Shown: positions 1 to 10,900 of the stretch, piece after piece
Layout of the letters: every line of letters starts with the position of its first letter
How positions within the stretch are numbered: the first letter of the stretch is position 1
From: Nemertoderma westbladi
Taxonomy: Eukaryota; Xenacoelomorpha; Nemertodermatida; Nemertodermatidae
Length of the DNA: 47,378 bases
Assembly: GCA_032718475.1 (NCBI GenBank)
Contig: JAUCBJ010002175.1
Span: forward strand, 1 to 47,378
Reading direction: 5' to 3'
Notes under the pieces: model-generated
Database searches by the model: none
Seen by the model: the letters and a program-made list of their open reading frames with translations, nothing else
Told to the model about the DNA's origin: nothing
Made by a program: the position numbers and the translations under genes

Positions 1-180
1 CGGAAATTCTACTTGGAAAATTTCTAAACTTTTGCCAAACAACATGTGTACCAAGTTTGGATAGATTTCATCAAAGATTGGCCGAGTTATTAACGTTTAA
101 AATTGAACACGACAGAACGACAGAACGACAGGTTGATTAATGGTACCACTACGCTAAGGCTCACTCACTTCGTGGCTCGC
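1..180 (-). repeat. Dispersed repeat family A, partial copy
   Basis: Read on the minus strand, this stretch matches the repeat at 42678-42840. Both have a block like gagccacgaagtgagcgaag, then ccttagc, then a gtctgtcg-like stretch, then aataactcgg, then gatgaaat and aacttggtac, in the same order. The copy is cut by the window edge. No protein is encoded. The element class is unknown to me. Confidence 0.65.
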
Positions 181-733
181 CCCACAGTGTCACGCTAGTC
201 AACTTATTCAAAGCCCTCGTGAGACCAATTCTAGAATATGCATCCCCAGTATGGTCGCCACACCGTGTAAATGAAACACGACTTTTGGAATCTGTCCAAC
301 GTCGGGTGACCAGACTATTTCCTAATCTCCGTAACTTAGCCTATCCGGAAAGATTAAAGCGACTAGGTCTCCCGACCCTTGAGTATCGCCGTTGTCGCGC
401 CGACCTGATCCAGGTGTACCGTTACCTTGCGGGTATCGACAACGCTGACTGCAGCATGTTCGAACTTTCCACGACTGGTCTACGCGGCCACTCATTCAAG
501 CTCCAGAAACCCCGTGCTCGGCTGCTGCAGAGAAACACGACATTCCACTTCCCTGGAACTCGCTATCCAATGCCGTTGTAACCGCCCCCAACCTTAACTC
601 CTTTAAAACCCGTTTGAACTCCCACTTTAAAGATTTCCCGCTTAAATTTACTCATCATGGTGGTCCATGTAAAAGTAAAATATCTTCCATAGTAACTCTT
701 AACTTTTTACTCTTTTTACTTATTAACTTTTAA
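180..733 (+). pseudogene. LINE reverse transcriptase C-terminus, frameshifted remnant
   Basis: The translation carries the C-terminal block typical of CR1/L2/Jockey-like non-LTR retrotransposon ORF2 proteins: RPILEYASPVW, then LLESVQRRVTRLF, then YPERLKRLGLPTLEYRR and a DLIQVYRYL-like stretch. The first frame stops at 579-581. The expected continuation, WNSLSNAVVTAPNLNSF, lies in another frame from about 554 and ends in TAA at 731-733, so one frameshift near 550 breaks the gene. The fingers, palm and endonuclease parts are missing. The remnant abuts repeat family A at about 180. The LINE origin is clear; the clade is only a guess from the C-terminal motif. Confidence 0.85.
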
Positions 734-1192
734 TATATTTCTCGCCTTAATTAAAACTTTTATCACCACTTTTTAACTTTTTCTAACCTTAATTAAAACT
801 TTAGATTGCCACTTTTTAACTAACTTTTTGTAACTTCTATTAAAACTTTTTTTTATCACCATTTAATTATACACATTAGACCTCGTTAATATTTAATATC
901 TCAATAACTAATTGACAAACTGCATTTACAGTATCTACTTTGATCCTATATAATCGACGTTTTTAACTACAGTATGTACATTTAATAGTTTTTACTCGCG
1001 GCTTTACTGTTCTTTCTTAATTTAATTTTTAACTTTCTTTTAATTTTAACCAAATAATTAAATATAAGTTTTAAAAATGCAACCTATAATTAAATCAAGT
1101 TTTTAAATATATAAATTTGTTCGTCCTATTTGTGTAAACCATAATTTTATTTCACGTTCGACTTTGTGTAATTTAAGATATTTTTAAGTCCT
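734..1192. other. AT-rich non-coding stretch
   Basis: T-rich sequence with degenerate repeats of the type cttttaac and attaaaactttt. It may be the 3' tail or UTR of the LINE remnant. No gene is visible. Confidence 0.5.
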
Positions 1193-1255
1193 AAAAAAAC
1201 ATGTGAAAAGTAATGTAAATTATGGCAATTTACATTACTTTTCACATGTTTTTTT
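1193..1255. repeat. Perfect 29-bp-arm hairpin
   Basis: Two 29-base arms (1193-1221 and 1227-1255) are exact reverse complements around the 5-base loop atggc. The arms contain acatgtgaaaagtaatg and its complement and end in A/T runs. It could be a miniature foldback element or a structured RNA. No host gene is evident nearby. Confidence 0.85.
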
Positions 1256-1738
1256 TAAGTATGATTTTATGCTACATACTTACGTTTACGTACACTCTTA
1301 TCAACTAACATTAATTAGTGCTAGGTAGTAATAGGTAAGGTACTTAGTTTGTTTCAGTTTAAATATTTTGACAGTAGTTTTATATTATGTCTGCACAGGT
1401 GCAATAAGTTTCTGCTTCCTCCACCTCATTATTAAACATTAAACATTTCTGATGTCATTATTTAAATTTGACCTCGTCGTTTCTGCTAAATAAATAGAGA
1501 CACTTGGCACACCCAAACTGGCCCCATAATAGATTCGCCCATGTGAAGAATACCAAAATTTCACTTTTCAGACGACTTTTTATTGGAATTTTAAGAAGAT
1601 TTTTTATTTTTCTTAATTTATCTTTATTAAGTGCTTTATAGCGCTTGTTTCTGTCTTATAACCTGTACATATATTAATTCGTTTATTGTTTTGGTTAGAT
1701 TTAGTCAGCCCTTCTGTAACCTGTGTTTTTGGTGAAAA
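1256..1738. other. Non-coding stretch with an inverted satellite motif
   Basis: No coding potential is seen. At 1536-1555, cgcccatgtgaagaatacca is the exact reverse complement of the core of the 53-bp minisatellite that starts 180 bases downstream. The array therefore has an inverted copy of its own motif on its left flank. Confidence 0.7.
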
Positions 1739-3704
1739 CCTGGTATTCTTCCTTCACAATGGGGGTAACTGCAAACTGAAATATAACGGCATAAAGTCTG
1801 GTATTCTTCACATGGGCGTAACTGCAAAGTGAAATATAACGGCAGAAAGTCTGGTATTCTTCACATGGGCGTAACTGCAAAGTGAAATATAACGGCAGAA
1901 AGTCTGGTATTCTTCACATGGGCGTAACTGCAAAGTGAAATATAACGGCAGAAAGTCTGGTATTCTTCACATGGGCGTAACTGCAAAGTGAAATATAACG
2001 GCAGAAATCCTGGTATTTTTCACATGGGCGTAACTGCAAAGTGAAATATAACGGCAGAAAGTCTGGTATTCTTCACATGGGCGTAACTGCAAAGTGAAAT
2101 ATAACGGCAGAAAGTCTGGTATTCTTCACATGGGCGTAACTGCAAAGTGAAATATAACGGCAGAAAGTCTGGTATTCTTCACATGGGCGTAACTGCAAAG
2201 TGAAATATAACGGCAGAAAGTCTGGTATTCTTCACATGGGCGTAACTGCAAAGTGAAATATAACGGCAGAAATCCTGGTATTTTTCACATGGGCGTAACT
2301 GCAAAGTGAAATATAACGGCAGAAAGTCTGGTATTCTTCACATGGGCGTAACTGCAAAGTGAAATATAACGGCAGAAAGTCTGGTATTCTTCACATGGGC
2401 GTAACTGCAAAGTGAAATATAACAGCAGAAAGTCTGGTATTCTTCACATGGGCGTAACTGCAAAGTGAAATATAACAGCAGAAATCCTGGTATTTTTCAC
2501 ATGGGCGTAACTGCAAAGTGAAATATAACGGCAGAAAGTCTGGTATTCTTCACATGGGCGTAACTGCAAAGTGAAATATAACGGCAGAAAGTCTGGTATT
2601 CTTCACATGGGCGTAACTGCAAAGTTAAATATAACGGCAGAAAGTCTGGTATTCTTCACATGGGCGTAACTGCAAAGTGAAATATAACGGCAGAAAGTCT
2701 GGTATTCTTCACATGGGCGTAACTGCAAAGTGAAATATAACGGCAGAAAGTCTGGTATTCTTCACATGGGCGTAACTGCAAAGTTAAATATAACGGCAGA
2801 AAGTCTGGTATTTTTCACATGGGCGTAACTGCAAAGTGAAATATAACAGCAGAAATCCTGGTATTTTTCACATGGGCGTAACTGCAAAGTGAAATATAAC
2901 GGCAGAAAGTCTGGTATTCTTCACATGGGCGTAACTGCAAAGTTAAATATAACGGCAGAAAGTCTGGTATTCTTCACATGGGCGTAACTGCAAAGTGAAA
3001 TATAACGGCAGAAAGTCTGGTATTCTTCACATGGGCGTAACTGCAAAGTGAAATATAACGGCAGAAAGTCTGGTATTCTTCACATGGGCGTAACTGCAAA
3101 GTTAAATATAACGGCAGAAAGTCTGGTATTTTTCACATGGGCGTAACTGCAAAGTGAAATATAACAGCAGAAATCCTGGTATTTTTCACATGGGCGTAAC
3201 TGCAAAGTGAAATATAACGGCAGAAAGTCTGGTATTCTTCACATGGGCGTAACTGCAAAGTTAAATATAACGGCAGAAAGTCTGGTATTCTTCACATGGG
3301 CGTAACTGCAAAGTTAAATATAACGGCAGAAAGTCTGGTATTCTTCACATGGGCGTAACTGCAAAGTTAAATATAACGGCAGAAAGTCTGGTATTCTTCA
3401 CATGGGCGTAACTGCAAAGTTAAATATAACGGCAGAAAGTCTGGTATTTTTCACATGGGCGTAACTGCAAAGTGAAATATAACAGCAGAAATCCTGGTAT
3501 TTTTCACATGGGCGTAACTGCAAAGTGAAATATAACGGCAGAAAGTCTGGTATTCTTCACATGGGCGTAACTGCAAAGTTAAATATAACGGCAGAAAGTC
3601 TGGTATTCTTCACATGGGCGTAACTGCAAAGTTAAATAAAACGGCAGAAAGTCTGGTATTCTTTACATGGGCGTAACTGCAAAGTTAAATATAACAGCAG
3701 AAAG
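1739..3704. repeat. 53-bp minisatellite array
   Basis: A degenerate first unit (1739-1796) is followed by 1908 bases, exactly 36 units of 53 bp. Each unit starts tctggtattcttcacatggg and continues with cgtaactgcaaagtgaaata. Variant units (aaatcctggtattttt; aaagttaaat; ataacagcag) recur. The first variant type starts at 2005, 2270, 2482, 2853, 3171 and 3489, that is 5, 4, 7, 6 and 6 units apart, so the last part has a 318-bp higher-order repeat. A final partial unit lies at 16252-16270 beyond the LTR element, showing that the element landed inside the array. Confidence 0.97.
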
Positions 3705-4896
3705 TGTTCGCGCTTTCAGACCTTTGGCAGTTTAACCCGCCAAATTAGGATGTCTTCTAGATAATAAATCACTTTTAGCCTCTGACAAGTATTTGATTCA
3801 CTACACTAGTCGAAACCAATCGGTGCGCGATCATTCACCCGCTGGATATACCCGGGAGATTGGGTTCGACGGCTTAATCGTATTGCTATGTAAGCCTAAT
3901 GTATTATTCGACTGACAGTATTATATAATCTCTGACAATATTATTCACCTTCGGGGAATATTAACAGTTCCTTTAGGACGTGGCGCTCTATCTATATAAA
4001 CAGAGTTATGACTTAAACTACTCACAACGATATGGCTTAGTTACAATTCACATATATGGCGCATTCTTTAGGAAATGCTTCGTTATCAGTCTCACTCATA
4101 CACAATGCTGCACAATACTGCACACTGATCTGCCGATCTTCACTGATTTTAGTCACATATAAAAGGAACACGGACCGAATCATGTAGGGTCTATCAAATA
4201 ACATTAGATTCACTTCAAACCACTTTAACATAAGTCACAATCGTTATATGTAACCTTTCTCTCTTACCTTCGGTATATCAAGAATATTGGGTTTTCGGGG
4301 TTATTTATCGTTATTCCAAATATAATAATTCATCAACCATATTATGAAGAACTGACAGTAAATAGCAGTATAACAATATAAAAGTATGCACAGGTTGTTT
4401 GATTAGGTATGGTATGTTATGTATGTTATGAGTTGAGTTGAGATAACGGATATATGTCCTTATAATTAAGCCTACTAGTGTAAGACTAAAAACTGAAAAC
4501 ACGGAGGTGCCAAAAGCCGGTTCTTAGGCTCTGGGCAAAACATAACACTGAACTACTGAGTTTCTGTATACACCTCCAACACAGAGACAACAAACGCTCT
4601 GATTGGTCAACCTGAACAACGAGAGAACAAAGAAACAAAGAAACGTCGACGTGGCAATATCAGCTGTTAGCCGTCGTCATGGTAGCGACACTGTTTTCAA
4701 GAGTATCCAGCTTATCGCATCACGAGATTACGGATTATGTCCTCTAAAGTACAAATACAGTACAAATACAGAAGAAATGACTTTTATGTCCTCTAAAACA
4801 CCAGTACAGCAAGGACACGGCCTTTTTATGCCTGGCAAACCAACTACAGAGTACTTTAAGGGAAAATAACCGGTTAATGACGCAAAAGCTTTTACA
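3705..4896 (-). repeat. 3' LTR of the BEL/Pao element
   Basis: Direct repeat of the right LTR at a constant offset of 11350. The six mismatches lie at 4001, 4344, 4677, 4719, 4779 and 4847. On the element strand it starts tgtaaaagc and ends cgcgaaca. A short purine-rich stretch, gggagcgg, lies just inside (about 4897-4907, minus strand) and may be the polypurine tract. Small open frames here are repeated in the other LTR and are not genes. Confidence 0.95.
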
Positions 4897-7800
4897 CCGC
4901 TCCCAGAAAATGGGATTTAAGTCTATAAAATATAACAAATCACAGTTTCTAAAATATAAAGATACTCTAAACAGTTAGTCTTTCTTACGCAGACGGCGTT
5001 TACGCAGTTTTTTGAGGCTAGCAAGAGTCTTTCTCTTTGGGGGGAGCCACTTTACTAGGAGGGCCATAACTCCTAGGTGAAGGGTGCAATATGATTGCAT
5101 CAGAAGGTGTAGGATTATGGTCGAGGTATCTGCCGTTTCGATATGCTTCTCCTCGAGCTGATTTTCCTCCGCTTGTAGCTGGATACGTTCATCCAAAAAC
5201 TCTCGCAGAGAATAGGATCGTCCAAGTTCGATAACTTCTTAGAGATTCTGGATTTCCCAATCGAATTGAGATAAGGCCAATTCGTTTATCGATTGGACTT
5301 ACTGTTATAACTTACGTTTATCTGAACAAACGCAGGTTTCTTTTTTGATCTTTATAGAATAGCGTTTAACTCGTTTCGTACAACGCTCTCCTTCACCTTG
5401 ATGTGGGGTTGTATCGCGTTAAACGGGGACGACCATACGGTTGGATAGTGATATTAGGTGTCCGTGTCACAATCCGGCTAGGTAAGATGGGCGGCTAGCT
5501 AGAAATCACTGTCGGAGTGTTACCGATTAATTGTTAGGGTAGCACTAGATCTTTGAACAGTGAATACAGTCCGCGAGGATCCGCGACACCACCAGGATCG
5601 CAGGTCTGAGGTCCAACTAAGGAATGAGGAGGTTTGACCGAGTATTCCGGGACTCTGATCGTAGGTTTACTCCAGGATCGTTCGAGCCGAGTGAGCATAG
5701 GTGATACGTCAAACAAGTTTCGCTCGAAACTCCAGTAAATATAACGAGCACAACTGTGTTTAAAACAACGTTTCCGTGGATGTTTATGTCTTTCCGTTTA
5801 TTGGCTGAGTCTAGGGCATTTATCGTAGTAATACCAAAGACTCACGTCTGGTAGGGGAAACGCGGGTGATATTTATTTGTTGTTACAATGCTTCTATCAA
5901 AAATTCCAAATATACGTTGGAGTTACCGCGTCCATTTGTTTCTTTAGTGTCTTTTCTTTCGAGTCGATTTCGAATAGAATTTTCGCATTCGAATTTCAGT
6001 TTATGGTTCCGACTCCGCTGGGCAGGATATATAGTCGACATAGTCCGTATTGTGTAAATCGATAGGATGATCAGTAGTTAAGAAGCCCATATACGTACCA
6101 TTACGCTGCGTATATCGAGCAGCGAATTTTCTATAGTCCAACTCACGCGTGAGCTGCTCTTGGGACATTGGCGGTTCGATATAACGACCATCGTCCTCCG
6201 CAGCAGTTGGACTAACGTCGCCGCGTATTAAGCTATCAACAAACGCCTGTAAAAGTAGAGTATATCACTCCCCGATACCAAGACCATCTTCTATCAACTC
6301 CGTCATATCTGCTATATATGAGTTTATCCATATTGTAAGGAGTTTATATTTAGGCTAGCGAGCGTCGCTGCCTACCCCAATCAGCCCCCGGACAGTGCGA
6401 GATCCTCAGCGCCGATGTGTCGTCGCCGCTGTACTTTCGCCAACGACGTAGCCGCACAACGACAGCGACAACCGGCACAAGTCACTCGACTGTCCGTCCC
6501 AAAGGCTTAGATACACCTCAGGTTCTTACTGGAGAGTTAGGGTTACTTTCACAATTGCGACTCGCTACTGTAAACACACCTTAGTAGTAACATTCGCCTA
6601 TAAACTCACAAATACCACACACACAACTTGTCACAAATTACACACACTCGGGCCATTTGTCCGTTAGTCAATGCCTTCCAGAATGTCACTGTATTATTAT
6701 GTATCCTTGGATACTAGCAGTGCGCTATTTATTCCCTATGCTATTCAATGAGACAAGCTTTCTATTGTTCTTTTAACTCCATTCTAATTCTAGCGTGGTT
6801 GTTGCTATGGTGACATTATGTAAAGCTAGCGGTAGAATTAGGGTAATTCCAATGCATCCAGATCTGGGATGTTATTTAATAGTAATTCTTTAATGGTCAA
6901 TGTCCTGTTTTATACATGGCTTTATGAATTTTATCGGCTATTGACTATGTTTGGGAGACTTTCGCACACTCATACGCATAAGAAGATAAATCTCCGCTCC
7001 CTTGATCTATGAATTAATGGAATTTTGGGAATGTTATAAATTGCGTAAAAATGGCAATTTATTAAATTCATTAAAAGGCATGAATTTAAATTTATTCCCT
7101 GAAATTTTATTATTTGATAATTAAATTGACATGTTTTGATTCTAGAACATGTCTGGGGACACAAGATCCTTAATTCTATGAAAATTGTCTTTTTAAGAAT
7201 ATCGGTAAATGCTACGATGTCTTAATTGACTAGAATTGTTGAAGGATCTGAATTTTACAGATTTTGATTTATTGGATTAGCAAATATTAAATAATTAATA
7301 TTTGAGATGGGCACCGATTTATTCCAGAACTTGTCTGGGGATGTTAACCACTGATTCTAGAATTTGTCTTTCAAGTATATCGGTGGGTGCCGCGATATCT
7401 TAATCGACTAGAATTACAGATGGTCAAAAGGTTTAACAGATTTATTTGCGTTTCACGCTACTGTTAGAGGGACATCACGCTACTATATGTATTATTTAAT
7501 ATATGGTATGAGAGCAATATCGCACGAAGCAATGTCAGTGTGAAGAGGCAAGTCGTTTCCAAGGTCTACCCAGAGCTTGGTTTAGCCGAGACACGAGGAT
7601 CTGAACTTTGCATTCCTAATACTCTGCCTACCAATAATACTTGAATATAGTAGTGGCTTTATTGTACTTTAATAAGTACGGACATTTCATCTTACTGTAG
7701 TTACGTATTTGTAATGTAATACGGACAGTAAGGAAGAAGGAAAAGAATTATTTCTTGCCGTCGCACTAAATATAATATATACGTAATTACGTACGCAATA

Positions 7801-7960
7801 AACACGAATATATTGCACTATTCTACTAAATAATCGCTAAATAAGATTCTACTAAATTAAATAAAACGATTATAATAAAATTACGTAGTAATACATACAT
7901 AAATATAAAAATAATAAAATAATATAAAATAATAGAGTCACACACCCACTCCATATGTTG
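4897..7960 (-). other. 3' internal non-coding region of the BEL/Pao element
   Basis: Three kilobases between the ORF stop and the 3' LTR. No open frame shows a recognisable integrase, envelope or other protein motif. An imperfect tandem duplication of about 190 bp is visible (about 7135-7275 and 7325-7440), sharing gtctggggac/gtctggggat, atatcggt and cgactagaatt-like blocks. AT content rises sharply in 7660-7940. Confidence 0.7.
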
Positions 7961-10900
7961 TTACGTTATGGAGTCCCTAGATGTTTGAAGGATTAGGGAG
8001 GTGGTCGTGGGAAGAGAATCTTGCCTTCCACAGTTTCCGGAGAGTCCTCCATTCCCTTCCGGTAAACACAAACGACCGACTGGGTGATTGAGTCGCTGCA
8101 TCCCGAATACAATTCCAGGTTTCCTCTTCGTCCTGGAATAGTGACGATAGAAACATCGCTCTAGGTACACGACGGCCTTACAAAGCCGATTCCAGGAGCT
8201 ATAGTGGTCCGTCGCTCCCTGCAGGAGAGGTGAGAGTCCCTGCGAGACGTCTGATGTTCCAGAGCTCCAATCGCTCTCTCTGATCTTCATGAAGGATCCA
8301 CTCGCGGTGGGGAGGTCCAGATCCACGGCGTCGTCCCTGGCAATATGTAATACCGACAGATCTATCCCGGGTTCAAATAACTCCGATCCACCCGTCCGGG
8401 TTTTAGGTTTGACTTTCTCCGCTCCCTTGGCTGGTCTAATCTCAGTCGGAGTAAGATGGGGAGGCCATTCATCCTCCTTACTCAGGAAGTCGGGTTCACC
8501 TAACCGGTCTGTAGTATCTGTCAGTTCTTGAGGAGTTGCTCCTCTGGAAGCGATGTCAGTTGGATTAAACTTCTTGGGGCAATATCTCCATTGATCTACA
8601 TTGGAGCTAATATCGTCATTATCTGAGGAGTATGGTGTTCCCTCAGTTGGGTCGTCTCCCTCACTAGTATCATCTTCCCATTCACTCACCTGGCGGACGT
8701 GATCTTGAAGCAGTCTTTCTCTGAGCGTTCTTCGGGAAGGTCCAGTAAGGTACCAACCTACTCTAGTTCTTACCGCATAGGTCTGAAGTGGTTGCGGTTG
8801 AGCAGGTCGTTTCTCCAATGTCTCCAGCGCCTCATGCGCGTTTTGACCGATTAATATTTGTACTCCAGGATAATCGGTGTCGAATCTAGGGATGTTAAGT
8901 TGTTGGGCATGATCATCTTCGTCCCAATTATAAGGTTCCACTTGGGTGGTAGCGAAGTTCTTTATTGCCACCATTTTGACTGACCTTATACTGTATTCTC
9001 CTGGTTTATCCTGTGGAGTGGACAACTCACCTATATAATAGTCGGCAGCTACAGTAGAATTCCAAACCTGCATGATCCCTGACATGTTTAGCTTGGTTCG
9101 GAACTTGGGTTGTCCAGCAAAGATGACTTCGGCTAGTTCTTTATCGATGAATGTTCCTGTGCTACCGGAGTCCAGGAGGGCGTTCACTATATAGCTCTTC
9201 TGAGGTCCGTGGACCCGTAACTGGACTACAGGAAATTCTCGGATTCCTATATTGTAAGTTGGCGCTTTCCAAGATTGTTGTTGATCTGAAGTAGTTAGGG
9301 TGAGGTCGCTGTCTGTGTCTTTCTCATGCACGAGTGCTCGATACACTGCGGTGGTGTTTATTAGGTAACAGGATTCGTTTTGGTCGGAGAACTCGTCCGT
9401 ATAGAATCCTTCCATCTCAGATTGATCAGTGTCGTTCACATCACTGAATTGGACATGTAGTTCGGACTCACTTACCTGACTCGGGCTGTTTCGTTCGAAT
9501 TCCGTGTGCAACAAGATATGATGTTTCGCACCGCACTTTGCACACCTTGCGTCGGAGTAACAGGTTCGCCGTTGGTGTCCTCGTCTGAGACAATTATAAC
9601 ACAACCGCTTATCCCACATGACTTCCCGTCTCTCTTTTAATGATTTCTTTAAGAATTCATCGCACATATTCAAGCGGTGGGGCCCGTCGCACAGCACACA
9701 TTTGGGTTTGATGTTACTTACTTTAACCTGTGCTGTGTGGTGCACACTTGTTCTTTCCTCGGGCTTTCTTACATGAATTCTCTTGGGAGACGTAGGAGGG
9801 GTTTTTCTTACCGGTTCTCTTCTGTCATTGGATCGAGACTTGAATTTACTTACCTGTTCTATAGGCGCTTTATTGCCATAATAAGATCTTTTAGTGTCTT
9901 TCCCGCTATCCTCTCCTTGAGAAGTCTGGCTTTCGCCGTCGTCTGTATAACACACTGGTGTTACCCTTCTCCTAGAAACGGGTTTCTCACTTACCTTGTT
10001 TTCCAATGTCTTCTCTCTGGACTGCCTTAGGAGCTGTAATTTCACTTCTCCATCTAGGAATGACATGAGATCAGCCATGGTAGGGTCTCGTCGTTGTTGT
10101 TCCATCATATATAACACTTTCTTATCCCAGCGTGTACCTACTCCACCCTTCGGTAAAGTAGAAGCCACTGCTCTAATAACCATAGCACTCTGATACTCAT
10201 GAGACTTACCTAGCCAATCTAATTGTCTGCAGATCTCCTGAATTTCATCGGAAAACTCTATAATCCCGCTGCTAATAAACTTTCGGGGCGCTACCAACTT
10301 TGCATACAAATACCCAGCTATGTTATTCCTATTACCATACCTGATGTTTAGTGTATCCCAAACTTGTCTTAATCCGTCTGGATGTCCAATAAACCTTAAC
10401 GCCATTAACTTGGGAGATCCTTCCAAGCATTCGATGAGGAATCTAAGTTTCTCTCCATTAGATAGCACAGAGTTCTGTATGTTATCTTTGTAATATTCAT
10501 TAAAAGGTAACCATTTCATCTCATCTCCATTGAACTTGACGATCTCTCCCACCTTTACCGCTTGCCGGGCTTCGGTTCTAGCCATTTGACGCGTAAAACT
10601 TTCTTGGGCCATCGTGTTATTTAATATCGAGTTATCGGTATATAAATTTCTCGGATTATGATCCGTTCTATATGGAATATCATTATCAACAGGTCTATAA
10701 TTACCCTTAATAGGGTTCACTATAGGAGTTTCTACTTCGCTAGCAGTATAGATGCGTGTAGGCTCCACACCTTGCGCATGCGATACTTCAGACCTAACAG
10801 GTTGACACATTGTTACAGAGGGTGGTGGTATACCCTTTTGTGCATTTACTAATTTATCGCGTTCTAGCGCGATACTTTGCTGCACTTCTTGCAACTCTAG

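Noticed and set aside
4037-4502. Minus-strand open frames of 63-64 codons in the LTR (also at 15387-15852)
   Set aside because: Short, no motif, identical in both LTRs; consistent with chance.
4603-4869. 88-codon open frame in the left LTR, repeated at 15953-16219
   Set aside because: It lies within both LTRs on the strand opposite to the element's ORF, has no motif, and is duplicated only because the LTR is.
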